From DATFDN01 sp963767645 (lineage in GTDB: Bacteria; Pseudomonadota; Alphaproteobacteria; Acetobacterales; Acetobacteraceae), in contig CAVYEW010000006.1 of assembly GCA_963767645.1 (NCBI GenBank), positions 61,395-125,394 on the forward strand: a DNA stretch of 64,000 bases, written 5' to 3'. Shown here one piece after another: positions 16,693-26,521 of this stretch (positions within the stretch are counted from its first letter, which is position 1; every line of letters begins with the position of its first letter). The notes under the pieces were generated by a model. It was given only the letters and a program-made list of their open reading frames with translations, was not told where the DNA came from and searched no databases. Position numbers and translations under genes: made by a program.

Positions 16693-19299
16693 TTATTGAA
16701 GGATGATCTCGATCGCACGCCCGAATTCCGCCACTCCGCATTCTCCCGCAGTTCGCCCCAGCGCCGCGTCGCGCACCGCCGCCCACAGCCCCTCGTCGCG
16801 GTACAGCGCCAGCACGGCGCGCGCGAACGCGGTGGCGTCGGCAACCGGGGCAGCGAGCAGATGCCGCCCTTCAACCCAGCCCAACTGCGCCCGCAACAGC
16901 TCGCTCGCCACGATCGGCAAACCCATCGCAGCCGCCTCGTGCAGCTTGTAGGGTATTCCCGCCGCGAAGCGCGTTGGCGCGATGAACACACGATGGCGGT
17001 CGTAGAGCGGCGCAAGGTCAGTGACCTCGCCGAGCAGCGCGATGCGCGGATGCGCCGCCAGTCGCGACAGATCGACCTCGCCCGCGAACCCGGCGACGGT
17101 TAGCCGCGCCGCCTCGCCCAGCTCCGCCTCGATCAGCGGCAGGACAGCATCGGCAAACCACAGCAGCCCGTCCAAATTCGGGCTGTCCGCCACCGGGATC
17201 GCGCCCACGAACAGCAGGCCGGAGCGCTCGGCGAACGGGCGCGGGGTCGGGGTCGCTTCGCGCGCATGGCCCAGCACCGCGACGTCGGCGAAGCCGAGGC
17301 TGCGCAGCCGGGCCGCCTCGTCCTCGTTGACCGCCACCAGGGCCTGACAGAACCAGGCATTCGCGAACTCCGCGCGCATCGCCGCGTCGAGATCGAACGC
17401 TTCCCCGGTGATCGCGCGCCGGGCCGCCTCGCGCAGCGCGCCGATCGCTTCGGTGTCGAGCACCAGCCGCACGTCGCCGGCGCCGTCCATGCCGACGCGC
17501 TCCAGGATCGGCTTGACCCGATCGAGGTTGTGGGTTCGCGCGATCCATATGGTGTCGTAGTAGCCGCGCCGGGCCTTGAGGAACGCCTCCAGCTCGGCCA
17601 ACCCGCGGTCGTGCATCACCTCCACCGTGTCCGGCATCTCGGCATAGACCCCGGCGAGGCCGACGCGCCCTGGATGCAGCGGATAGACGGTGACGTGCCG
17701 GCCGCCCTTGGTCAGCGCGGCGACGATGTCGTTCGATCGGACGAAGCCCTGGCCCAGTCGGCGCAGCGGCACCTGGTCCTCGATGAACAGCACGCGCCCG
17801 CGCGCCGGGCCGGTTGTGCGCGCGAACAGCGGCGCCCGCGCGTCGGCGGCGTAGCGGAAGCGCAGCCGGGACATGTGCTTGCGGAAGAACACCTCGTGCC
17901 GCGCGGCGATCTGCGCGGCGGCCGAAGCGGCGCCTCCGGAGCTGCCGTATTCCAGATGCTGGACGACCACCGCCGGGTCATAGACGACGCGGTGCCTGGC
18001 CCCCTGTATCCGCAGGCAGAGATCGGCGTCCTCGTAATAGCCGGGCGCAAACGCCTCGTCGAAGCCGCCAAGGTCGCGCAGCAGCGCGGTGCGGGCCAGC
18101 AGGAAGGCGGCGGAGCAGTAATCGACGTCGCGCACGAAATTGGCCTCCGGCGCCAGCGGCGAGGCGTCGCGCAGATAGCCCGCCGTCCAGCCGTCGCGCC
18201 AGACGATCGAGCCCGCCTCCTGCAACGCGCCGTGCGACCGGATCAGCTTGGCGCCGACGGCGCCGATGGCGGGATCGGAATGCAGCCGATCGAGAGCCGC
18301 CTGCACTGCGCTGGGCGCCAGCGTCACGTCGTTGTTCAAGTAGAGCACCGCCTCCGCCGAGGCGGCGCGCAGGCCGGCGTTGCAGCCGAGCAGGAAGCCA
18401 ATGTTCTCCTCGAAGCGCAGCACCAGCGCGCCGTGCAGGTAGCGCCCGATCCGGCGGGTCTCGTCGGCCGATCCGGAATCGACCAGGATCAGCTCGATCG
18501 GTCCGGCGAAATTGGCGCGCAGGCTGGCGAGCGTCGCCATGGTGAGCGCGAAGCGGTCATGGGCGACGACGATCACGCTCAGCGCCGGCCTTGCGCCGCG
18601 CGGATCGAAGTCGAGCGTGGCGCGGCCATGACATGGCAGCAGGGCGGCGGCATTGGCGAGGAATAGGGCCTTCGCCTGGCCCTCGCTCGGAGGATCGGTC
18701 GCCGCGTCCTCGGCGCCGGCGCCGAACAGCGCGACATGGCGCAGCCCGGCCCGTATGTCGGGCGTGCGCGTCTTCGCCTGCCGCCAGGCGCCGACCGGGT
18801 CCAGGCCCGGCGCCGGGTGCAGCCCTAAGGTGAGGCCGTGCTCCAGGAAGTGGCGCAGCAGACCGAGGGTTTGATCCGGCTCGTCAAGCTGGGCGCGATA
18901 ATGCGCGCGCTGAAAGTGCGGGCTCGGGTCGGCGCGGTCGTTGTCCAGGATATCGAGAAGCGCCTCCAGGCTCGCCGGGCCGTCCAGCAATGCCGGGTCC
19001 TCGTTGCGGATATGGCCGAGGTCGATCAGCGGGTGCGGCGAGCGCCCCTCGGCGACGCCCCAGCCGACAAAATGGGTCAGCGGGTCGAAGTCGCCCTGCG
19101 CGATGTCGGGATAGCGCAGGCAATACCAGGCGCGGTCGAAATACCACGCGAGGTCGGGGCGTTCCGCGATCGGCAGCGCCAGGTATCGCTGGATCGCCTC
19201 CTGGTCCTGCTTGTCCCCCCCGATACGCGCCGCGAACAGCGCCGGGTCCACGAAGGGAGAGGCGAACAGCTCCAGGACCTGCTCGGGCGTGTACTCCAT
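16693..19299 (-). CDS. Two-domain glycosyltransferase (GT2 plus GT4-like)
   Basis: This large enzyme has 868 residues from the ATG at 19297-19299 (MEYTPEQVLEL). After an N-terminal region with FVGWGVAEGRSPHPL, a GT2 domain starts at about residue 235: ALSVIVVAHDRF, LVDSGSADET, YLNNDVTLAP (the DxD-like metal site) and GYYEDADLCLR. The C-terminal third resembles GT4/GT1 enzymes (FVGAIPVADSPNLDGLLWF, GIPYKLHEAAAMGLPIVAS). It probably builds a repeating surface glycan. An open frame continues to 19509 but reads through the neighbour's 3' end. Confidence 0.88.
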   Translation of the reverse strand: MEYTPEQVLELFASPFVDPALFAARIGGDKQDQEAIQRYLALPIAERPDLAWYFDRAWYCLRYPDIAQGDFDPLTHFVGWGVAEGRSPHPLIDLGHIRNEDPALLDGPASLEALLDILDNDRADPSPHFQRAHYRAQLDEPDQTLGLLRHFLEHGLTLGLHPAPGLDPVGAWRQAKTRTPDIRAGLRHVALFGAGAEDAATDPPSEGQAKALFLANAAALLPCHGRATLDFDPRGARPALSVIVVAHDRFALTMATLASLRANFAGPIELILVDSGSADETRRIGRYLHGALVLRFEENIGFLLGCNAGLRAASAEAVLYLNNDVTLAPSAVQAALDRLHSDPAIGAVGAKLIRSHGALQEAGSIVWRDGWTAGYLRDASPLAPEANFVRDVDYCSAAFLLARTALLRDLGGFDEAFAPGYYEDADLCLRIQGARHRVVYDPAVVVQHLEYGSSGGAASAAAQIAARHEVFFRKHMSRLRFRYAADARAPLFARTTGPARGRVLFIEDQVPLRRLGQGFVRSNDIVAALTKGGRHVTVYPLHPGRVGLAGVYAEMPDTVEVMHDRGLAELEAFLKARRGYYDTIWIARTHNLDRVKPILERVGMDGAGDVRLVLDTEAIGALREAARRAITGEAFDLDAAMRAEFANAWFCQALVAVNEDEAARLRSLGFADVAVLGHAREATPTPRPFAERSGLLFVGAIPVADSPNLDGLLWFADAVLPLIEAELGEAARLTVAGFAGEVDLSRLAAHPRIALLGEVTDLAPLYDRHRVFIAPTRFAAGIPYKLHEAAAMGLPIVASELLRAQLGWVEGRHLLAAPVADATAFARAVLALYRDEGLWAAVRDAALGRTAGECGVAEFGRAIEIILQ

Positions 19300-19312
19300 G
19301 GGTTTCCCTGGC

Positions 19313-20359
19313 CTATGCCCAGATCCGCGCGCCGTTGTCGCAGACCACCTCGCGCGCGGCGCCGAGCAGCCGGCGCAGCGGCGCCGCCCGGGCTGGGACC
19401 GCGAGCGCCGCCGCCGCCCCGATTGCGGGCGCGCGCACGCGATAGAGGAGGCCCGGCCCGATCGCGGCCAGTGTGCCGGGAGGCAGGACGTAGCGGTCCA
19501 CGATCCCATGCGGCTCGGCCAGCATCAGCGCTTCCGCCCCGCTCCGGCCGATCCACCGCGATTCCCCGCCGACGGTGAACTCGGGCAGGCGATGGCTGTC
19601 GCGCACGACCTCCAACTCCACCGGCACATCGTCCAGCGGCATCACCAGCAGGAGGCATTCGGCCGGCGAGGGCAGATCGCCGATCGCGCTCGGCTGGCGG
19701 AAAGCCGCCTCGGCGGCGCAGAGTTGCGGGCGCAGGATCACAGGGTGGTCCTCCAGGACCGCGCGCAGCGCCGCGATCACCTCCGGCGCATGGACCGCCC
19801 TCTCGATCGCGTGCTGCGCCTCCGCCTCGACCGTGCCGTCAGGCGCGTCCGAACGTGCCGTGCCGCGGGAGGGCGAGGCGAGCAGCATCATCCCCGTCTG
19901 CACCAGATCGTCCACGGCGCCTGCCGTGCCGGCGCTGATGGTCCCGATCTCGCGCCTGCCGCGCAGCAGCGCGCCGGCATCCAGCCGGTCGGTCCATAGT
20001 CCGCCCAGCACGCAGCGATGCCGGCCGCTTGCCGGAAATTGGCGGTACAGAGCCTGGAAGAATTCGCCGAAGCCCGAGATGGTGACGCGCGGCAGCTCCA
20101 CGTCGCCGCCCTCCGGCTTGACCGAGACGAAGGGCAGGCGGAGCGGGCTGAGCTTCTCGTAGAAGACGATGGAATAGCTGCAATTGCCGTCGCCGATGCC
20201 GGCCGCCGCCAGGTCGGGGCGGTGCAGGTTGGCCACCGCCTCGCCGATCACCTGATGGCCGAGCAGCGCCTGCACCGTCAGCGACCGCTCCTCCGGCGCG
20301 TAGGCCCAGCCGGCGGCCCCGGTCGGGGTGATGACGTCGAGCGAGCCGCGAATCGACAT
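19313..20359 (-). CDS. Polysaccharide-cluster protein of unknown function
   Basis: This gene encodes 348 residues from the ATG at 20357-20359, with AAGGAGAAG just upstream. The N-terminal part (GAAGWAYAPEERSLTVQALL, then VANLHRPDL and GNCSYSIVF) resembles the small beta module found near glycosyltransferases in alphaproteobacterial glycan loci. The rest is unrecognised. It lies 13 bases before the two-domain glycosyltransferase and 22 bases after the GT4 gene, so it is almost surely in the same transcript. A role in glycan assembly is inference from position. Confidence 0.7.
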   Translation of the reverse strand: MSIRGSLDVITPTGAAGWAYAPEERSLTVQALLGHQVIGEAVANLHRPDLAAAGIGDGNCSYSIVFYEKLSPLRLPFVSVKPEGGDVELPRVTISGFGEFFQALYRQFPASGRHRCVLGGLWTDRLDAGALLRGRREIGTISAGTAGAVDDLVQTGMMLLASPSRGTARSDAPDGTVEAEAQHAIERAVHAPEVIAALRAVLEDHPVILRPQLCAAEAAFRQPSAIGDLPSPAECLLLVMPLDDVPVELEVVRDSHRLPEFTVGGESRWIGRSGAEALMLAEPHGIVDRYVLPPGTLAAIGPGLLYRVRAPAIGAAAALAVPARAAPLRRLLGAAREVVCDNGARIWA

Positions 20360-20381
20360 GGGGACTCTTCTCCTTGGAGTA

Positions 20382-21647
20382 TCAGGCAGCTGCGTCGTAC
20401 CGGGACGCGAGCAGCCGACGATACAGGTCGAGATGCGCGTCAAGCGTCTCCGCCGCCGGAGCGGGCGCGCGCATGGTGGCGGCGAGGCCGGCCAGCAGGC
20501 CGCGATCCTGGTCCAGCCGCTTCAGCAGCTCGACCAGCGCCGGCGCGCTGCCCATGCGGAAGTGGAACCCGTCCAGGCCGTCGCGCACCTTCTCGGCCAT
20601 GCCGCCGATGTCGGAGCACAGCACGGGCCGGCGGTTGCGCAGCGCCTCCTCGATCACCAGCGGTGCGTTCTCCCACCAGATCGAGGGCATCAGCACCACG
20701 TCCACGCTCTGCATCAGCGCGTCCACCTCGTCATGCTCATAGGGCCCGTGGAAGCGGACGTTCGAGCCGGGCGCGCCGAGCCGCTTGTCGAGATCGGCGC
20801 GGAACACCTCCGGCTGATTGCGGTAGTCGCCGAAGATGGCGAAGCCGATCGTCTCGCAGCCTTCGGCGCCCAGCTGCTCGGCGGCGCGCAGCATTACCTC
20901 GGTGCCCTTGAGGCGCGAGATCTGGCCGAAGAAGCCGACGCGCAGCGCCGACCCCAATGGCGCGGGCGCCGGCTGGACCTCGGAGGCCGTGGGGATCAGG
21001 TTCTCCATCACCGCCATCTTCGCCTCCGGCACGCCCCATTCGACGTAGCGCCGCGCCAGGAAGGCGCTCGGCGCCACGAACTGGTCCACCAGATCGAAGA
21101 AGCCCTGGATGTAGCGGCGGCGGAGGAAGAAATCGGACGGCGCGATGTCAGGGAAGCAGGCTCCGCACCGCACGTCGCTCGCGCGCCGGCACAGATGCAG
21201 ATCCCCGCGCGTGACCATCTGGCCGAAATGGTGGCAGATCGCGAGATATTCGTGCAAAGTCAGCAGGATACGCGCCTCGGGCAGCACCCGCCGCACCAGC
21301 GCGAACGCCTCCACGCCGAAATTGGCGTAGTGGTGGAAATGCACCACGTCCGGCGACAGCTCGCGCAGCAGCAGCTCCAGCTCGCGCGGCAGGCGCGGGT
21401 CGCGGTTGGCGAAGTTGAACCAGCTGAACGTCCCCGGCGCGTACAGGTACTCGCGCGCGGAGAAGGGCTGGGTGATGCAAAGCTCCGCGCCTTGTCCCGG
21501 CAGCGCACCGCAGCCCAGGAACCACGCTTCGATCCCCGGCCGCTCGGCAAGGCCCGCGAACAGCTTGTAGGCGGCGTTCTCGGCGCCGCCCTTGGTGATC
21601 TCGGGATGGCCGTGCGAGGCGACCAGCAGCCGCATCTTCTCAGCCAT
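20382..21647 (-). CDS. Glycosyltransferase family 4 protein
   Basis: This is a 421-residue GT-B fold enzyme. The N-terminal domain opens MRLLVASHGHPEITKGGAEN and contains VVHFHHYANFG; the C-terminal domain has RVGFFGQISRLKGTEVMLRA and the nucleotide-sugar motif PSIWWENAPLVIEEAL (EX7E-like). It would transfer a sugar with retention of configuration. The start overlaps the end of the GT2 gene by eight bases. The sugar donor is unknown. Confidence 0.9.
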   Translation of the reverse strand: MAEKMRLLVASHGHPEITKGGAENAAYKLFAGLAERPGIEAWFLGCGALPGQGAELCITQPFSAREYLYAPGTFSWFNFANRDPRLPRELELLLRELSPDVVHFHHYANFGVEAFALVRRVLPEARILLTLHEYLAICHHFGQMVTRGDLHLCRRASDVRCGACFPDIAPSDFFLRRRYIQGFFDLVDQFVAPSAFLARRYVEWGVPEAKMAVMENLIPTASEVQPAPAPLGSALRVGFFGQISRLKGTEVMLRAAEQLGAEGCETIGFAIFGDYRNQPEVFRADLDKRLGAPGSNVRFHGPYEHDEVDALMQSVDVVLMPSIWWENAPLVIEEALRNRRPVLCSDIGGMAEKVRDGLDGFHFRMGSAPALVELLKRLDQDRGLLAGLAATMRAPAPAAETLDAHLDLYRRLLASRYDAAA

Positions 21648-23421
21648 GCCCGCCTCCGAACCAGCGGCCCTGGTGGAGCCAGGCGTTGTAGAGGGTCATG
21701 TTCATGCGCCAACGCTGCGCGGCGCCGACTTGCGAGCGCCGCTCCAGATGATAGAGCCGCACCGCCAGATCCACGGCGCAGGCCAGGCCGCGCTGGCCGA
21801 TCCGCATGCAGAGATCGGCATCCTCGAAATCGCCGATGATGTAGGCCTCGTCGAACCCGCCCAGATCGTCGGCAAGCGCGCGGCGCATGACCAGACAGGC
21901 GGCGGTGATCGCGCGGCTGTGGAGCAGCGCCGGGTCGGAGGGGGGCTTGAGGCCCTTGCGCGGGTGCATCGGGAACATCCAGCCGCCGAACTCGCCCAGC
22001 GCCTCGAAATCCATGCCCTGGTGCTGCACCGCGCCATTCTCGAACAGCAGCAGCGGCCCGACGGCACCCAGCTCGGGATCGGCTTCGAGCCGCCCAGCCA
22101 GCGCGTCCAGCCAGCCGGGCGCGTCGGGGAAGACGTCGGAGTTCAGGAAGCACACGAACTCGCCGCGCGCGTGATCGAGGGCGATGTTGTTGGCCGGCGC
22201 GAAGCCCATGTTGCGGTCCAGCATCAACAGCCGCAGCGGCAGGCGGAAACGCTGGTGGACGCTGAGCGCCAGCGCCTCCAGATCGCGCCGGCGCGGCGGG
22301 TCGTCGAGCACATAGATCAGCTCGGTGTCGGGCAGACCCTGGCGGGCGAATAGCGCTGCCTGATACTCGAGGAAGTCGATCCGGCCATAGAGCGGCACGA
22401 TGACGCTGTGCCGCGGCGCGGCGGGCGCGTCGCCCAGCGTCACCACGCTGACCTGGGGGCGCCGGCGCAGCCGCTCGGCGTTCAGCGCGCCGATGCTGGG
22501 TCCGACGACGCCCGCGAAGGCGGGCGCAAGCTGGTCGTAGCGCAGATCGAAGGCCGACAGCACCCGCTTGATCGCCTCGATGCCGCTGCCGCGCGGAGCA
22601 GGAACCGGCTTGTAGCCGACCTCGCCACGCGCGGTCTCGATCTCCAGATGCATCGGCTCGGCGCCGCAACCGGGAACCGCGAGATAGGTCATGAAGCCGC
22701 AATCGAGCTCCGTCCGGTCAGCGCCGAGCGCCTCCAGCACGTCGGGCCGAGGCACGCGGATCGTGTTGCGCTCGGTGATCGGTGCCGCGGTCAGGCCGGT
22801 CCGCAGGCGCACCGCGCGCACCACCTCGGGGGCCGCCGCCATCCAGCCCATCAGCACCACGCCGTCGGGCCGGCAGGAAATCACGGTGTCCAGCTCCAGG
22901 CGCACCTGGTCCTTCAGCGCGGCCAGCGTGTCCTCGCCGGTGAACCCCTTGCGCAGCAGCAGGTTGAGCAGCGTGATCCGGCTCTCGCTGGCGCTCTCGG
23001 CATTGCTGAGCTCGGCGAACAGCCGGGCGCCGACATCGGCGCCGCGCAGATGCTGGCCTTTTGGCGGGACGGTCAGTGCCGCGCGGCGGCCGGAGCCGGA
23101 CAGCTCGAGCCAGATCGGCCGCCCCATGCCCCGGCCAGAAGAGGGGAAATGCACCACCACGCCGGTGCCGCGTTCGCCGAGGTCGGGGCGGTAGAAGTAG
23201 GTGACGATCCCCGGCCCCGACAGCGCGTTGTCCTCGAAATCGACCCGGAGATCGATCGTGGTCGGCTTGTCGGGCGCAACATGGCGCTGATCGATCCAAC
23301 CCACGAAGTACCAGGCCCCCGAGGGCGTGTGGTAGCCGTAGTAGTCGACGAGCCCGTGCCACGGCTCGCGTGCCGGCGCGTCGCACGCCGCGGCCTCCGC
23401 TTCGAGCACGTCTGCTGGCAT
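21640..23421 (-). CDS. Glycosyltransferase family 2 protein
   Basis: This protein has about 593 residues from the ATG at 23421; a GTG at 23439 or TTG at 23442 is also possible. The first about 320 residues form an accessory region also seen in glycan-cluster proteins (VDYYGYHTPSGAWYFVGWID). A GT2 domain follows: RHSVIVPLYGRIDFLEYQ, FLNSDVFPDAPGW (metal site) and IIGDFEDADLCMRIG. It is the first gene of the minus-strand glycan block, and its promoter should lie in 23422-23727. Confidence 0.88.
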   Translation of the reverse strand: MPADVLEAEAAACDAPAREPWHGLVDYYGYHTPSGAWYFVGWIDQRHVAPDKPTTIDLRVDFEDNALSGPGIVTYFYRPDLGERGTGVVVHFPSSGRGMGRPIWLELSGSGRRAALTVPPKGQHLRGADVGARLFAELSNAESASESRITLLNLLLRKGFTGEDTLAALKDQVRLELDTVISCRPDGVVLMGWMAAAPEVVRAVRLRTGLTAAPITERNTIRVPRPDVLEALGADRTELDCGFMTYLAVPGCGAEPMHLEIETARGEVGYKPVPAPRGSGIEAIKRVLSAFDLRYDQLAPAFAGVVGPSIGALNAERLRRRPQVSVVTLGDAPAAPRHSVIVPLYGRIDFLEYQAALFARQGLPDTELIYVLDDPPRRRDLEALALSVHQRFRLPLRLLMLDRNMGFAPANNIALDHARGEFVCFLNSDVFPDAPGWLDALAGRLEADPELGAVGPLLLFENGAVQHQGMDFEALGEFGGWMFPMHPRKGLKPPSDPALLHSRAITAACLVMRRALADDLGGFDEAYIIGDFEDADLCMRIGQRGLACAVDLAVRLYHLERRSQVGAAQRWRMNMTLYNAWLHQGRWFGGGHG

Positions 23422-23727
23422 GGTGCGCGTCTCCGTCACCAAGCGGCGGACATGGAACGTTCGCGCCTGGATATAACTTGATTGTGAGTAATGTTGCTGT
23501 AGCCAGAACCGGGCTCAGGCTCAAGTGATTTCGCACATGCACGTGTTCCGACCGGGGTTTCCAGAGCACGGCCCGTTGGTGGTAGATTTGGGACAGGCGG
23601 GGCGGACCGCTTGCCGGGCGAAGCCCCGCTTGCGATAAGCGGATCAGATTTCGGCGGCGCACAAGATGCGACGAGTTGGGCAGCCGCGCCCAGTGCATCT
23701 TCCGCTCCCGACACGAAGGAGCGATAC

Positions 23728-24288
23728 GTGCCTGATGGCGGACAGCACTTCCCGGCGCTGGTCCTGAACGCGGATTTCCGCCCGCTGTCCTATTTCCCGC
23801 TCTCGCTCTGGTCCTGGCAAGATGCGATCAAGGCGGTGTTCCTCGACCGTGTCTCAGTGCTGAGCGAGTACGAGCGGGAGGTGCGCTCGCCCAGCCTGAC
23901 CATGCGGCTGCCGAGCGTGATTGCGCTCAAGGACTACATTCCGTCCTCGCGCCGGCCGGCCTTTACCCGGTTCAACGTGTTCCTGCGCGACGGCTTCGCC
24001 TGCCAATACTGCGCGAGCCGGCTGCCGACCCAGGATCTGACCTTCGATCACGTGGTGCCGCGCAGCCGGGGCGGCCGGACCACGTGGGAGAACGTCGTCA
24101 CCGCCTGCGCCGAGTGCAATCTACGCAAGGGCTCCCGCCTACCGCGCGAATGCGCGATGAGCCCGCGCGCGCGGCCGCGACAGCCGACGAATTGGGAGCT
24201 GCAGGACAGGGGACGCGCCTTCCCGCCCAACTACCTGCACCAGAGCTGGCGGGACTTCCTCTACTGGGACAGCGAGCTGGAGAGCTGA
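23728..24288 (+). CDS. HNH endonuclease
   Basis: This gene encodes 186 residues from a GTG at 23728, chosen because GAAGGAG lies seven bases upstream and the family length is about 185. The zinc-binding and catalytic ring is clear: CQYC, then DHVVPRSRGGRTTWENVV, then CAECNLRKG. Members are common single genes in Alphaproteobacteria; whether the role is repair or defence is not known. It diverges from the glycan operon. Confidence 0.9.
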   Translation: MPDGGQHFPALVLNADFRPLSYFPLSLWSWQDAIKAVFLDRVSVLSEYEREVRSPSLTMRLPSVIALKDYIPSSRRPAFTRFNVFLRDGFACQYCASRLPTQDLTFDHVVPRSRGGRTTWENVVTACAECNLRKGSRLPRECAMSPRARPRQPTNWELQDRGRAFPPNYLHQSWRDFLYWDSELES

Positions 24289-24291
24289 GGC

Positions 24292-24789
24292 CTATCCCCG
24301 CTGGGCCTCCTGCGCCTCGCCGCGCGCCCGGGTCAGGATGTCGGTGGGCAGCCAGGCGCGCGTGACCTCCCACGCACCGTGTCGAAGCTCCATCCGCAGG
24401 CGGACCGTGCCGAAATCGAGCACCAGCCGCGACGGTCCCTCGAGCCAAGCGCCGTGCAGCCGGCCCGGCAGCGCCTGGGCGTCCTCACGCCCCGGCTTCG
24501 AGTTCAGCGCCGTCAGCACGGTCTCCGGAGTGACCGCGGCCTTGACGGCGACGGTGCGCAGGAACGCCGTCCCGAACGGCGCCAGCTCCTGGCTCGGACC
24601 CGCCAGGTCGGCTTCGATCCCGTGCCGGACCTCCGGCCAGTCGACCAGCCGGCGCAGCGCCTTGGTGTCGCGCCGTTCCACCGCGCTGTTCAGCCGGTAG
24701 AGGGTCAGGCACGGATAGGCGACATAAGTCGCGATGAGCAGCGTGAAAGCCGCGAGAACCGGGACGGCGATCGTCGTTTTCGCGGTCAT
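24292..24789 (-). CDS. DUF2939 domain protein
   Basis: This gene encodes 165 residues from the ATG at 24787-24789. One N-terminal membrane anchor (VPVLAAFTLLIATYVAYP) is followed by LTLYRLNSAVERRDTKALRRLVDWPEV, the typical DUF2939 opening, and a small alpha/beta domain that should face the periplasm. Function is unknown. It converges on the HNH gene with three bases between the stops. Confidence 0.8.
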   Translation of the reverse strand: MTAKTTIAVPVLAAFTLLIATYVAYPCLTLYRLNSAVERRDTKALRRLVDWPEVRHGIEADLAGPSQELAPFGTAFLRTVAVKAAVTPETVLTALNSKPGREDAQALPGRLHGAWLEGPSRLVLDFGTVRLRMELRHGAWEVTRAWLPTDILTRARGEAQEAQRG

Positions 24790-24959
24790 GCTCTCTCCAA
24801 ACGCTTCATTTCGAGAATGTTGTCCGCCAATGTGGCCGCTTTGAGGGAGCGAGAGAGCACAAGCGCTTGAAGTTCGCGCTCGGCTCCTCCGCGTTTCATA
24901 CGATTGCGAGGTTAACCTGACCCTAACTACGATTTCCCAGATGATTCGGTCCACCTCGC

Positions 24960-25262
24960 CATGGCCCCGCTATCGCGTCATGGTGAACCCTTCGTAGCCG
25001 GGGCGGCGACCGCGTCGCGCTTGCGCGCGTAGGCGTCGAAGTCCCCGACATAAGGCATGAATTCCCGCGGCTTGCCGGGAATGTTTGCGCCGATGTACCA
25101 GGAATTGGCAAGCGGGTAGAGCGCGGCGTCGGCGATGTTATTGACGTGCCTGACCCAGTCGCTCTCGCGCTTCGCATCGGCACCCAACCCGGGACCATAA
25201 GGCTCGGGCCGTTCCAGTCCTGCTGCAGGTCCTCCGAGAACGAATAGGCTCCGGCGCTGTAC
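24960..25262 (-). pseudogene. Remnant of a Baeyer-Villiger (FAD) monooxygenase
   Basis: Two pieces of one gene are joined with the middle missing. At 25199-25262 the frame reads YSFSEDLQQDW, as near residue 90 of cyclohexanone-type monooxygenases. Then 24978-25187 reads VNNIADAALYPLANSWYIGANIPGKP and FMPYVGDFDAYARK, the conserved C-terminus. About 400 residues are absent, and a one-base shift near 25003-25010 breaks the last codons, which in the other frame read GYEGFTMTR and stop at 24975. The IS110-type transposase follows directly and may have caused the decay. Confidence 0.8.
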
Positions 25263-25273
25263 CGACGCGCGTG

Positions 25274-26521
25274 CTAAACAGAAACCTCACGCCTTGTGAG
25301 GGGGGCAAGGGTGCAGGTGAATCCGAGCTTCGCGATTTGGCGGACGAGGCGGTTGGCCTGCGCTTCTGGCGAGGTGCGGCGGAAGTGATCGGTGCCGAGA
25401 TCTTGGTAAAGCGTGCCCTCGCGGAGCATGTGGTAGGCGGCGGTGAGGATGGAGGCGGCGACGGCGCAGATCGCCTTCTTGGGTCCGCGCCGGTGGCACA
25501 ATCGCTGGAACTGGGCTTGCAGGTAGCTGGCTTTCTTGTGGCTGGCGGCCCAGGCGCACTGGATCAGGGTGGTCTTGAGCCAGGGCGCGCCCTTACGCAG
25601 GCGGGTGGAGCGGCGCTTGCCGGCGCTCTCGTCGTTGCGCGGGCACAGCCCGGCCCAGGAGATCAGATGTCCCGCAGTCGGGAACCGGCTCATGTCGGTG
25701 CCGATCTCCGAGACGATCACCTGCGCGGTCAGGTCACTGACGCCGGGGATGGTCCGCAACAGCCGCACCGCTTCCCGGAAAGGGTCGAGTTCGCGATCCA
25801 CCTCCGCGTCGATCTCGGCGATGGCGCCATCCAGCGCATCGATCTGGCGCAGGTGCAGGCGCAGCAGGAAACGATGGCGCTCGGTGATCCGGCCCTGCAG
25901 CGCGGCCCGCAGCTTCTCGGGGGGCGCCTTGACGCCGCGCTGGACCAAGGCGAGCAGCCGGTCCGGGTCGCGCTCGCCCGCGATCAGCGCGGCCAGGATG
26001 GCACGGCCAGAGACGCCCATGATCTGGCTCAGCACCGAGCCGAGCTTGAGGTTGGCGTCCTCCAGCGTCTTTTGCAGGCGCTGGACATGGCTGGCCTGCT
26101 CGCGCACCAACTGCTTGCGGGTGCGCAGCAGCGCCCGCATCTCCTGGGTGGATGCCTCGGGCACGAAGCTGGGGCGGATCAAGCCATGCGCCAGCAGGTC
26201 GGCCAGCCAGAGCGCGTCGGCCACGTCGGTCTTGCGGCCAGGCACGTTCCTTACATGCGCGGCGTTGGCCAGGATCAGCGTGAATTCGCCGTCCGAGAGG
26301 ATGTGCCAGACCGGCTTCCAGTAAACCCCAGTCGCTTCCATCGCGATATGAGTGCAGCCCCACTCGGCGAGCCAGGCGGACAGCGCCAGCAGCCCCGGCG
26401 TCGTCGTATCGAACGTGCGAACGTCGGTCTTGATCGCATCAGCACTTGCCAGACGGACCCCGACGACCACCGTGTCCTTATGCACGTCAAGCCCCGCGCA
26501 ACGCGGGTAGAGAACGTCCAT
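25274..26521 (-). CDS. IS110 family transposase
   Basis: This is a 415-residue transposase from the ATG at 26519-26521. The N-terminal DEDD RuvC-like domain shows CAGLDVHKDTVVVGV, IAMEATGVYWKPVW and NVPGRKTDVADALWLADLL. The C-terminal transposase-20 part has LLRTIPGVSDLTAQVIVSEIG and SWAGLCPRNDESAGKRR with the conserved serine. IS110 elements usually lack clear terminal repeats, and I could not define the ends. The gene looks intact. It lies beside the monooxygenase remnant. Confidence 0.93.
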   Translation of the reverse strand: MDVLYPRCAGLDVHKDTVVVGVRLASADAIKTDVRTFDTTTPGLLALSAWLAEWGCTHIAMEATGVYWKPVWHILSDGEFTLILANAAHVRNVPGRKTDVADALWLADLLAHGLIRPSFVPEASTQEMRALLRTRKQLVREQASHVQRLQKTLEDANLKLGSVLSQIMGVSGRAILAALIAGERDPDRLLALVQRGVKAPPEKLRAALQGRITERHRFLLRLHLRQIDALDGAIAEIDAEVDRELDPFREAVRLLRTIPGVSDLTAQVIVSEIGTDMSRFPTAGHLISWAGLCPRNDESAGKRRSTRLRKGAPWLKTTLIQCAWAASHKKASYLQAQFQRLCHRRGPKKAICAVAASILTAAYHMLREGTLYQDLGTDHFRRTSPEAQANRLVRQIAKLGFTCTLAPLTRREVSV

